64,000 nt of DNA from the NCBI GenBank assembly GCA_036768485.1, contig JAVLUZ010000771.1:488862-552861 (forward strand), in the 5' to 3' direction. Positions within the stretch are counted from its first letter, which is position 1; each line of letters opens with the position of its first letter. This document shows, piece by piece, positions 28,801 to 41,900 of this stretch. Both the position numbers and the translations under genes were made by a program. Below the pieces are notes generated by a model, which worked only from the letters and a program-made list of their open reading frames with translations, did not search any database and had not been told where the DNA came from. Source of the stretch: Mermis nigrescens. Lineage: Eukaryota; Nematoda; Enoplea; Mermithida; Mermithidae.

Positions 28801-29912
28801 CGCCGAGGCTTGCCGAGGCCGAGGCCGAGGCCGAGGCCTCGGTCCGATCACTGGTTTTTACCACACTAAAGTCGCTATTGTACTATATCATAGTATCCAA
28901 AAATTTGTGTGTACAAAATGTACAAAGACTTTTAGGGACCATTTTTGTAAATGTACTTACAAACGGACCTTGTACAAAAAAACACTGCCTGGAAGCCATT
29001 TTCTGTTCATGTAGGTTTCAATACAATTTTAACATCTATTTTTGCATAGTTTTCTTCTATTTTCAATTAAAAATTTCGATGTTTCGCATCAAATGCTATA
29101 AATACTGGAAAATCAAGCAGTAAATCATGCTTCTAGACGTCTATCCGCCTTGATTTCACAACTTTTTTCGGCGCTTCGCGCCAGATTTTTGTTAAAGTCA
29201 AAGAAATTTAATGATTTTTTCGCACAAAATTGTGTAACATTTTAAAATTTTTAGGAAAAATATTGCGTCAGGTGATTTTATGTAAAAGTATACAATGTAA
29301 AACACCGAAAAATGGCCATTTTGCGCATTAAGAGCAAATTTTCGGACCTATTTTTGACTTTTTCTGGAAAAGTTGGGATACCGCCCCCACCCTTAAGAAA
29401 ATTCTAGATCCGCCACTGATCCTATATATCTTTAAAATGGCAGAGTTTGCATTCAGAATGGAAAAATGCCTAATTTTTCGGCGCTTCGCGCCGTTTTGAG
29501 TCAATTTTTAGTAATTTTTGGCGTGAGAAACCCAGAAATTAGCTGAAATACACTACCAAAGATCGAAAACCCTGCTTTGCCACACTAAAATCGCTACTGT
29601 ATTATGTTATAGGCTGTGAGAACTGCTATCGACAACTCGTAAGCATCATTGAAAAAGAAATTATGATTGTTCCAAAACGTTTAGTGTAGTATTTGCATTT
29701 TTTGATTAAACGTTGCTTGTGCCTTATCCTTTTTCATGTGCTTATCATGACACTTCTTCGTATATAGTGTGCGTTTAAAGCATGATTTAAAACCGGGAAA
29801 TTGTCCATAAATCACCCGGGAAACCCGCGAAAAACCCGGGAATTTTTTTTCGAGAAACCAGTGGCCAACCTGTTACTGTTATTACTATTATTATTATTAT
29901 TATTATTATTAA

Positions 29913-29971
<59 letters not shown>

Positions 29972-32900
29972 TTATTATTATTATTATTAATTTTATTATT
30001 ATTATTATTATTATTATTTTTTAATTATTTTTATTATTATTTTTATTATTATTTTATTATTATTATTACCTAAAATCGAATAATTAAAAATATAGGAATT
30101 ATTTACCGTATTTCCACCCGATTTTATGCCGCTAACTTGCGAATTTTTCTATAAAAAACAAGCGATCCAACGATTATTTTTAGAGCCGAGGCGCTCCAAA
30201 CCGTTTTGATGATCAATTCGCCGCAAGAATTTTACCAGCGCGTCAAATCGAGCGATAAAAAACGCCTGAATCGCTACGATTGGACGTTGGAAGCGGCCGA
30301 AAACGTTCTGTCGACCTGGCAACGCAAATTCACCGATTTCGTTTACAATCACGCCAACAACTCGGCCGTTTCCTCCACTTTACACAAAAATTCCCAACGT
30401 CGTTTGCACCCTTTCACCAGCACTTCCATCAACGATATGATGTCCGAATTCAGCAGTTTCAATCCTACCGTAATCCTGCTCGGATACGTGTTGATGGTAA
30501 CATTTTTTCTACTAGTCGCGGGGAGGGGGGGGGGGTTGGGGGTCTCCTGAAAAATGGGGGGGGTTTGGGGTCTTATAAAAGATGGAAATTTTTCGCGGGG
30601 AAAATTATGCAAAAAAAGGAAGGCCGAAAAGTGATGAAAATTGAAAACTTTCTCCAAAAGTGCTCAAAAATGACTAGAAACTGTGGAGTAATGTGGTCTT
30701 AACGTATATTTCATGGGCCCCTGCCCAGATCGGCCATGCTGTGCACCATGCATGATCTTAGGGGGGTTTCACCCACACATGCACATAGGGGGGTATTACC
30801 CCCTGAGGGGTCAGCTAGCCGGTACTGTCCGGCAATTTTGAGCAAACAGGTCTTGTTCTGCATCATTTTTGACATCAAAATCAGTAAAAATGTCAACATT
30901 TTTCCGGCGCTTCGCGTCAGATTAGTACTTTTAAGTACTTTTTACTCAAAAAGCGATCAAAATTGATAAATTTTTGCATTTTTTAGTGTTAAAAGTGATA
31001 TAATGCGGTCAACAGGGACTAAAAATGCTTTTGAAATGTGTTATTAAGACGAAAAAACGTTTTATCGGCTATTTTGACCATTTTGATCATTTAAACAGCA
31101 AAAAAATCGTGAAGCTTAAATTTACCGTTTTAGATTTTTGGCATTTCACCCCCCCCTGCCGACCCTGACCTTGTGCACCTATGGTTTTACCCCCCAAAAG
31201 ATTTTCATTCCCGCAAGAGTTTTTCCACCCACCCCCCAGAATTGGCGATTTTTTGATAGTTCCTATAAATTTTTTTTAAACTTTGTAGAAAAAATGCCTT
31301 TTTGAAGCGTTTTTAGCTATCTACTTGCTTAAAAGTGCAAAATTTTTGTCGCTCCGCGCCACTATACTCATATTTTGACTATATTTTGTTCAATTTGTTA
31401 CGAGTTTTTGATTTTTTTCGAAATTTTTTTTGTTTTCATGCTCTTGAAAGATAGAGCATCGTCAGAAACGCTTAAAAACGATTTTTTTGACGCGTACCTA
31501 CCATTTTTGAGCCAAAAATGGCATTTTATAATTTCCACTTTTTTAGCGCCCCGCTAATGAAACTGCCCGCGTGCTAATGAAAAATCTGGACCATTAGCGC
31601 AGCGCGCTAATGCAAAAAATTTGCATATTTTAAACATAAAATGAGTAAAAAATTAAAGTTGAAAGAAGCAAGAGGAGTGTCAAGTAAAAACAAGGTAAAG
31701 GAGGTTCGAAAATTTATTTTCAATCACAAATTCTCATTTAATATTCAGTCTAAAAATAGTATGCAACGCACGCATGGTTTTGTTGTTATAGTTGACATAG
31801 GCATTTCTACGCTTTATTACGTTCTGTTAAGCGATATTTAGCCATCTAAACTCGCTTTGTGTACGTAATATACATGAATCATACGATTTATCGTCGCGCT
31901 AACGAGGATTTCATGGCGCTAATGGCTTCAGAACATCGTTAGCGGCTGCGCTCATAGGGGTGGCGCTAAAAAACACTGATTTCAAACCCCCCAGAATTCC
32001 CATGCTGTGCACGCGTGTATGCTGTGCACCTATGATCGCCTTTGCGGGCGCGTAGCCAATATTTTATTCGGGGGTGGGTTCAAAAAAGGAGTATATTTTT
32101 AAAATGCGTTTTTTGAATTTGTAACCTGAAAGCGCTGTGTTTACGTCTCTGGTCAAACAAGCAGAGGCATCGTTCTAAGGTCAATGGAGCATTTTTAAGT
32201 TGTCAGTTTTGCGGGATTAGATCCTTAGACAATAAGAATGCTAAGAAATTTTGTGGATAATCGATTATCACGGAAATTTTCTCCATTCTGACAGCTTATT
32301 GAAAAGAAATTCATTTACATAGCATGTCGAGGTCGGAGGGCGCGAAACAAATTTTTAATCGCAAAGTAAACAACGCAATGTCAAAGAAAGCATCTGGCGC
32401 GCAGCGCCGAACATTTTGCGCTTTTTGTTTAAAAGTGCGCACAAAACTTATTCTTTAACTTAATATAACATAAATTTAATATAATTCATAAAATTTTAAT
32501 TAATTTAATTTATATTTGAAATAATTTATAAATATATATGTAAACGTAATAAAAATTTGAATATAATCAATAAAGTAAATAAATATAATATAAATATTAA
32601 ATAAATATATTTATTATTTATATTATATACAAAGAATTAAATAAAAATATAACTTTGATTCTTTTAAAATTAAATAAAGAAATGTAATACTAATATGAAT
32701 AACATATAATTTATAATGTATATGATTTATAAAAAATAATATAATATAAATATGATGGTAAATGCGCCGGAGAAGGCTACAATTCAACCTGAAAACAGCC
32801 AGTTTTTTCGTACTCCCGTCTTTGCATTTTTTCTCAATTTTTTATCTGGGGGTCAATAGACCCCAACCGGCCCTTCCATCCCCACGCCTCTATGCTGGCT

Positions 32901-35900
32901 CGTAGCCAAGATTTATTAACCGCGGGTGCGAGCACAATTTGGAGGATGGTCACTCGAGCAGTAGTTGCCAAATTTCTTTTCAGCTTCAACGATTAATCAA
33001 GAAATGCTTGAAAAGGTCAAATTTGCGCAAGAGATAACATGATCTGAACATGATTTCTATTGTTTTTGTACACAGTTTCAGGTTATCCTTGTTTTCCGCG
33101 TCATTTTGCATCTTTAACTTGTCAGACCGGGGGTGCGGCCAGTGATCGACCGGGCTCAAAAATACCGGGCCCGGGCCCGGGCTTTGCTGCCGGGCTTGGT
33201 ACCGGGCCCGGGCCCGGGCTCATATACTAACAACATGCCTTGCTTCCAATATAATGTTATGCATAAAATACATATGTAGACCGATTTTACATTTGTTATT
33301 TGTCAAACGCAAGGCTTAGTGCTGCATCAAGAAGATTTTTGAATTCGAAGCTCTGTTAATTATTCAATCCTTCTAAAAATAAATTAAGTAGTTATTAGCA
33401 AGGATTTTGGTAGCATTATTCAAGCAAGAACAAAGTTTTTAATACAATAGCGCGCAATTCCATTATTAAAATGCACGTGCAACTAAACACGGTTTGAAAA
33501 AGCACAAGGTTTCATGTAGATATTTAAAGGAAATTGAGCATAAAATTTATGCATTCAGACGTAACAGCGACTATGATATGGTCGGATAGAAGATATGCTG
33601 TTTGGATTTTAGAACTCAATTAATAGCGTACATTGACGTCGATTAAAATTGCGTAGTGTATAGGATAGGACACGTATTGAAGCCATAGGCGTAGCCAGGG
33701 GCATTGGGGGCACATGCCCCCCCCCGAAATTTTTCAGAAATTTTGTTGATTTTTCGAGTGTAATAATTGTGTCCAGAAAATTGAGTTCAAAAAGGCAAAA
33801 ACGTCAAAATTTTTCGGCGCTTCGCGCCGAGTCTTTATTATATTTATTGTTATATAGATCCAATGAGTTCAAAAGCTTAAATTAGCTAATATAATCGATC
33901 AATTGACATCACTTTAGTGATTTATTGCTCTATTTGTTCGTTGAATGAAACTGCGCATGCTTGTTGAGCATAACAGTGAATGTGCGAAAATGATTGTGTA
34001 CCAGTTTGTCTATTCTTTGCTTTGTTTGTCTTTCTTTACAAGGACAGGACACATAATCCTATTTTAAATGAAAAGAATGGCCGAATTTTCTTATGTTTTT
34101 GCGCATTTTCTGTTTTCTGAATTATATCTTGTTAATAAGAAGGCCACAAATGGGCCTGAAAACGATAAGAACAAAATTGTCATTGATACATCTTCTTTAT
34201 ATCTTATTGGCAGCACCCTTTGCTGCGCTTTATACTAAGCAGAGGTCGAAAAGCGCATTTCAGCTCAGAAATCTTGTACAATTTAGGACTTCATCAATTT
34301 TAAGTGTTTTGGGCTTATTTTGAACAGAGATTTGGCCGATTTTGCGAAAATTTTAGCGATATTATTTAACATTAAAGTGCTTTTTTTACAAAATTTTAAC
34401 AAAATTTTAACATTAAAGTGCTTTTTTTACAAAATTTTCTAGGGGGCGATTGGGCGCGCCACCGCAGCCCCCCCTCTCGCCGTAAAATCTCGTTGTACAT
34501 GTGCAGCGAGATTTTTGGGAGGACGAAAAGGAAAAAGGGTTCGCCGAAATTAATTTGTCTGTTCTGTATGATTTAAGCGGTATAAATTGTGTTTAAAGAG
34601 CTAAAACGTCAAAATTTTCCGGCGCATGGCGCTGGTGGTTATTGTTCTTTCTTTTGGTAAAGCGCATTGCGTTTAATAGCCCAAATCAGGCAAAATATCA
34701 CATAATATTAGTATTCACAGGCTACAAAATGTTAAGGACAGTAAAAGATTACTAAATTCCTTGGTGCTTTGCGCCTCTTATGATTTCCGAACTGTTTGTC
34801 AATTAAAAGACCGTAAATTCTACATGAAATCGGTAAAAATTTCAAAAATTTCCGGCGTTTCGCGCTGATTAACATTTTTGTATTTCTGATTGTCAGAAAC
34901 CCATAAATTAGCTAGGCTACACTACTAAAGGTCGAAAAATTCGGGTTCACTATAGGTACGAGTACATAACGTTACTAACATTCAGTGCAAAATTAGTCTT
35001 AAACAATTTTTTGTGTATGCCCCCGAACCAAAATCCTGGCTACGCCTCTGATTGAAGCGTTGTTTAGAAGATGAATGCACATATGAAGTTGACAAGTATA
35101 TGATAATGAGCAGGTGGACAGAAGTAAGGCAAATGGATTGAAATAGAATCACAGGCTAGCAAATTCATAAGAAATACGGACAACAGCTGAAATAGTAAAC
35201 GTCTAAAATATTAACGATAATTATTCGAGGCCCGGTTGAGGCCCGGTGGTTTTCAGCCGGGCCCGGGCCCGGGCCTGCTATGACCGGCCGGGCCCGGGTA
35301 CCCGGTCGATCACTGGGTGCGGCTACACCATCCGCATCCCACTCCTCTACGCGGCACTGTCCACGGCGTAGGCGTTAGTACTTCGACTTACGAACGCGGC
35401 GACCTAAGTTCGATCCCGCACAAGAACGAACTTTTTCTATTTTATTTTCTGCTAAAAAAGCATTTTTATGGTAATTAACGCAAACCGTGTTATGAATGAG
35501 CCAGTCGTGTCATTTGTAGCAAATCTACATTAATTACCTTTCTCCTGCTTAAAAAAGCATGCAATGTCTATTTTCCAATCTTATTTTTTAATTAATTTTT
35601 CGAAAATTTGATTTTTTAACTAATTTTACCAATCTAGCAACTAATCAGTTAGGGTTTACTTTTCGAATGAGGCAGGACCATAAACTCAATGAGGCGAACA
35701 CGAACAAATTGACATTTTGTGTATATTTTATCGGCTGCGCCTTCTTCCTCTCGATTAGGCATTTCCGTCGTAAAATTTTTCTTTAAAATTCATTAGCTCG
35801 TTAATTTTTTAAATTTAAAAAAATGACTAAAAAAATTTAAAAAACTATGCTTTATCAAGTACCGTAATCTCTTCAATGCGCATACATTTAGGTATATACT

Positions 35901-38900
35901 TAATCCGTTACAGCTTTGTTACGCATGCGCTTCGCTGGTCAGCTGTAAAGGACGCGGTGTAAAGTCGAGCGTCGGGCTGGCCGTCTCTGGATGTTTTTTG
36001 GTAACTTTGGCCAGCCTAGCCGGTCTCGGATGCTCCATGATCATCGGCGTACCGTTCAACGCGGCCACCACTCAAATCGTGCCATTTTTAGCATTGGGAC
36101 TCGGCGTCGACGACATGTTTCTTCTGGTGGGCTATTCGTAGCTGCTACCTATAAAACGAGTGTAAACTTGAGTTTACACTTCACAGTAAACCTTTAATGG
36201 GCCTCTTGAATCTCGCACTTGTTATAGTTTATTAATTGATAAACACGATTCGGCGTTAGTTTAAACAGAATGTTCCGTATTGTTAGTAGACAGTGTAAAG
36301 CGGGCCATCACTCCTGACTTTAAATCGAAATAAAGCTCGTCTCCATTTCGAACCAATGAGGACAATTGAATGACCTGGTACAGCTGATGCGTATGTTCAT
36401 AAGTATTATTAAATAATAAATGAAAATGGGATCATTTTTAAATAAAAAAATTAAAAGTGACGATAATAAATTGAATATAACGTGATTTCTGTCATTCAAT
36501 AACTGGCTTAGGGCCTTCGACTGCATTAGATAGCAGAAAAAGTTTCTGAAATGGTCCTGTAGCGCAGGAAAATATGAATGTTTCATCTTTTTTTAAAGGA
36601 AAATTTTTAAATTTTAACGCTTTGCGGCATATTATATCAAAAGTATTTTTTATTTCGTATTATCTCTGATAATTCCAGACATTTATGCCAATATTACAAG
36701 CAGAGGCGGATTTAGGAGGGGGGCGGAGGGGTGGCCGCCCCCCATTGGCCCAAAATAGTGCGCAAAATTGAGGATTTTTGAGCGATTTTTGGGTTAAAAC
36801 AGCTAATTTTTCCGCCCAAGTCAGGGTTCCGCCCTCCATAGGGGTACCGCTCCCCTTAGGAAAATCCTGGATCCGCCACTGTTACAATGGGTTCACTCTA
36901 GACTGCTCAGCGTATAAATTTGGCGAAAATGGATAATGCTCGTTTCCTGTCCGAAAATTGTTTGATACGCGTCAGAAATTCGAATAGATTGAGCAAAATT
37001 TAATCGAAAAATGAGTATGTGGCGCGAAGCACCGGAAATTTGACACTTCCGAGCAAAGAGATAGCTACAAAAGTCTAAAACGGCACCTTTTCTACGATTT
37101 TTTCGGAAAATTGATAATTCTGCCAGTGGAGTTGTGAAAATCTCCTCTTTAACCCGTCTGGATCATGTTCGATCCAATCCTTTTAAGGAACCGCCCCATC
37201 TATGGTTAAGGCAGGCAGATCCGGCATTTAGGCCCGACTTTGAGTTATTTTATTACTTCGCCAATTTTTTGGCAGGTTTTTCAGCATGTATGATATGTAC
37301 GTGATTTTCCGATTTTTTCAAATTTCTTGCCTACGCTTTTTCACTTTTTTGCCATTATTCGATTTTATATTCAGATTTTTATGCACATATTATAAATAAT
37401 TAAAACATATTCCAATTTATCTTTGTTTTATGCTGTTTCAACAACACGTTTTCCGCAGGTTTATAATTATGTGTCGATCGTCGAAATGACCGACCGCAAC
37501 GAAATCGGTCTTTTGCTAAAGGAGACCGGTCTCTCGGCCCTGCTAACCAGTGTAAACAACATCGTGGCCTTCGCCGCAGGCGCCATTTTGCCTGTCCAAG
37601 CCCTCAGGGACTTTTGCCTTCAGGTTGACCAAACTATACCTTTAGAACTGGTTTAAAATTTTTGGTTTGAACAAGTAGATGGGTCCAAAAGATTCGTCAC
37701 CTTATGTAGATATTTTTGTTTACACTGTTCTCTACACAATTATTTTCGAAATAAACTAGAAACGGGTGGTTATCATTTTTACGAGAAAAAGACGATATTC
37801 CATGCCTTACTGCACAATACGATAATTCGTACATGTAACGGCTCGAAAATTCGGGCAGGGGGTCCCCGGCCATTTTTAGAAGGAGGTGGGGGGTTAGATG
37901 ACCTCCAATTTTGGCCAAAAACGGCCGAAAATTTCAATTATTCCTAAAAATTGGGGGCCGGGGTCGAAAATTTCTGGCTTTGAGGGGATGGAAGAATGGC
38001 GACCATACCTAGGCGTGGTGGGTTTGGGGATATGCATCCCCTGGAAACCGGAATACCCCCAGCAACTAAAATAACCCCCCCCCAATTTAATTTTTGAATT
38101 TTTTTTGTTTTTTTTTCCGCAAGTTTTGATGCCAATGAATAGTGCTCGATGAGAAACGTTGAAAAATGGTGTAAAATGGTGTTTTTCGCCATACCACCAT
38201 TTTGAAGGCCATTTTTAGACCTCTGAAAAAATTTTGCAACCCCCCTGAGCTTTGGTGCCGCCCACCTATGATGGCGACTTTGGGTGGGGAATGCCCCACC
38301 TCCCCTGTTACACGTATGCGATAATTATATCGTAAGCTGATACAGAATCATATTGTAATCTTGTTTTTTGCGTCCGCTTGACCATTTTCTGGACTTGGGT
38401 GATTTGAAAGTTAATATGTAATTTAATTTTTGTCAAAATGCCAAAAAAAACAAATATTGCTTGAAATGGAGGAAAAAGGATTTTCTAAATTCCTAATTTG
38501 AATTTTTTAGTTCTCTTTGAATTCTAAGTAAATTTTTCATTTTGTTCTTTGTTCTAATAATCCTGTTTATATCTGATATAAAATCTCGAGTGTAAACCCG
38601 AGCTAATTCTTCCTTTTTTGTTTTTCTGCGGCTTACTGTAATTTGATATACGTATTAGGGGTTCCTTTATATTTCGGCCCATTATTATTATTATTATTCA
38701 TTATATTTTTAATTTTTTTTATATATTTTCTATCATTTTTTCCTTATTTATAATTTAGTTATTTATCGTATTGCATTTATTTTGTCGTATCTCAGTATGT
38801 AACATTTAATTAATTTAATTGAATTTTTATCTATTATTTATATTTTATTTCTTATTTTTATATTTACTCATTTTTTATTGGTTTCTGCCTATTAAAATGT

Positions 38901-41900
38901 TTTATATTTTTTTACAAAATCACGCGTTCATTTCTTATTTCCTTATATTTATTATATCTTATGTTGCATATGTAGCGGGGAAGCTACGGATCAGTGGAAA
39001 TTGTCTACTTTAACGTTTAACCCGTGGGGTTGATGTTGTTGTGAAACATATTCTTAATGAATATATTGCGCAGAAGTGAGAAAGAGCCCGAGTAGTTCGG
39101 TTAGTACTACACACGCGTGTTAGAGCGGAAGATCCGGGAAACCGGTGCGGGTAGCTCACTGAGTAATGTGGTTGGCCGGTTGCCACGTTACACATATTTG
39201 TATTTGCTGCCGTGTCGGGTTATTGATCGTTTGGTTTCCGTTTTTTAAATTATTTTTATTCTTAAAATTTCAAAATCTAATTAACATATTTAAGTTGATT
39301 CAATTTATTTTCATTTTTGAAAATTGCTAAATTTTCTAAGGTGGCCATCTTGCTCATATTCAACGTAGTGGCCATGCTGACCGTATATCCGGCCGTGTTA
39401 TCGGCGGATTTGGCCCGACGCAAGCGAAATCGACTGGACGTATTTTGCTGCTTCAAAGCGTCGACCGGCGGCAAGCAATTGGTCGAATCGGCGTCCATCT
39501 CGTCCGCGTCGTCGTCCGAATCGTCCGATTCGCCGGCGGCGACCTTTGACCCCACCCGACCCGAAATGACCCCCGGCCTACTGCGGGCTTCGGGCCCCAA
39601 ACTTTCGTCCCACGTCGGTCGCCGTCCGAAAAATTCCGACGTTTCGCCCGTCCAAAACGGTTCGAATTGCAGGTTTGTAAAGAGATTTTTGATTAAGTGT
39701 AAACTGCTTTACACTCGGGTTTAATCATCGTTTCGCATGCTAGGTATCATCAGCTTTACCTAATTTTCAATACGAACGCTCGATTCTAATCGGTTAATCG
39801 TTACGAGTTTCGATTTATTTATTCAGGTTTCTAGGGACAGGTAAGAAACGATAAGGTGTAAAGTAGTTTACACTCCGTTTTTTGCTGACATTACGTAGCG
39901 TGTTATTCGATGTTTTTAAGACCAATCGATCTTGACTCGGTGAATCGGACTACTTCGAGATGCATTTTCTTTGCGACGAAATTAGCGATATTTTACCAAC
40001 ATATGAACTAGTTTACACTCAGATCTCTTTGATTCATTTTAACTACCACTTTATTTTTTTCAAACGATTTTTTCTTGACGCTTGATTTTCGTTTTGAAAT
40101 ATTCGGAGGTGGATCATGATGTATACTTCTAAATGTGTAAAGTTCTTCATTTCGTTTTGTTTTTAGAAAAGCGTTGTGTAAACCGTTTGCCTGCCATCTT
40201 TTTGTTCCTTTCCCTTCTCCCCTTTCTCCCCTCCCCAAGGAAACTCGATTGCCTCCCCTCATACATACACAGCATAGGAATTCTGGGGGGGGGTGAAAAC
40301 CTGAAGTGCCTTTTTGGGCCCAAAAATGGCCGGTACGCGTTGAAAAACATCGTTTTTTGGCGTTTCTGCCGATACTACTATCCTTCTAGAGCATAAAATC
40401 ATGGAAACAATTTCGAAAAAAGTCGAATAAATTGACCAATATGTATATCGCTTAAAACATGAATATATGGCGCGAAGCGCCGAAAATTTGGCGAGTTTGA
40501 GCAAATAGATAGCCAAAAACCCTTGAAAAGACATTTTTTCTACCAATTTTCAGGTAAGTCTAGGAAACTTTTGAAAAATCGCCGATTCCGGGGGGGTGAA
40601 AAATTTTTTGCGGAGGGTGCAATGATTCTGCGGGGGTGAAACCCCCTCCAAACACTCCCCCAAGATCATGTATGCCTCCCTCCCACGCTGACATTCTTGC
40701 TTTTCTAAAAACTTCAATTTTACTTCAGCTGAGTACATTTTTCATGCATGGATCGAGGATTTTTTTAGTCCTTACGATGATTTCTCTCGCATTTTTCGGT
40801 GCTTTGTATAGTTTTGGACTGATTTTGCGCGTTTTTCGTAGTAAACTTCCAATATTTCCTATATTTTTTACGATAAACAAATGGTTGTGTCTACCAAAAG
40901 ACGAAAAACCGATACTTTAAGCATGATGAACGGTGTTTTTGGACAATGTTTAGTACTGTTGGAAAAATTTGGGGGTCCGGTCCCCCTGTCAAAAAATCCC
41001 GAATCCGCTACCGCTCGATTTAAAATTGATTAGCCCCAAGCAGTGTTTTTTGTACAAGGTCCGTTTGTACATGTACAAAGATGGTCCCCAAAAGTCTTTG
41101 TACATTTTGCACATGCAAATTTTTGTGTACTATAATATAGTACAGTAGCGATTTTAGTGTGGTAAAACAGGGTTTTCGATCTTAGGTAGTGTATTTTAGC
41201 TAATTTCTGGGTTTATGACGCTAAAAATTACTAAAAATTATCTGAAAACGGCGCGAAGCGCCGAAAAATATTGACATTTTTCCATTCTAAATGCAAATTC
41301 TGCCATTTTAAAGATATATAGGACAAATAATTTATCAGTTCGGCGCGAAGCGCCAAAAATTTTGCGAATTTTACACCTTTTTACAGTTTTTGTCTTCCTA
41401 AAAATCTTTGTACATTTTGTACACACAAAATTTTTGGGTACTATAATATGGTACAGCAGCGATTTTAGTATCGTAAAAACAGAGTTCTTCGACTTTTCGT
41501 AGTGTGTTTTAGCTAATTTCTGGGTCTCTAAGGGCAAAAATCACTAAGAATCGTCTTAAAACGGCGCGAAGCGCCGAAAAATTTGACATTTTTACTTTTG
41601 AAATGCAATTTCTGCCATTATAAAGATATATAGAACACACAATTACTCATTTCGGCGCGAAGCGCCGAAATTTTTCGAATTATAGACCTTTTTTGCAATT
41701 TTTGTCTTCCCAAAAATCTTTGTACATGTACAAAGACGGTCCCGAAAAAGTCTTTGTACATCGGGAAAAATCTTTGCCGAATACAAAAAAAAAAACCGTG
41801 GCCCTAGCGATTGTAACGTAAGCCTGGTCTAGCCTATGCGTTGTAATAATGGTTGTGAATATTGGTGAAATCCTACCGCGCAAGGTCGGACAAATAAGCT

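Larger units (their letters stand above)
30747..32021 (-). mobile_element. B-family MITE in intron 8, carrying two insertions
   Basis: Ends CATGCATGATCTTAGG and CCCATGCTGTGCACGCG...GTATG, flanked by a perfect 8-bp duplication CTGTGCAC (30739-30746, 32022-32029). A J element occupies 30774-31183, and an extra AGCGCC-ended block about 31543-31969. Removing both leaves a B element of normal layout (hairpin at 31350). Confidence 0.85.

Noticed and set aside
29801..30073. Leucine-rich 90-residue open frame
   Set aside because: Product of translating the (ATT)n microsatellite.
39060..39180. tRNA-like stretch ('gttcggttagtactacacacgcg')
   Set aside because: No proper B box or acceptor stem; lies inside the candidate solo LTR.
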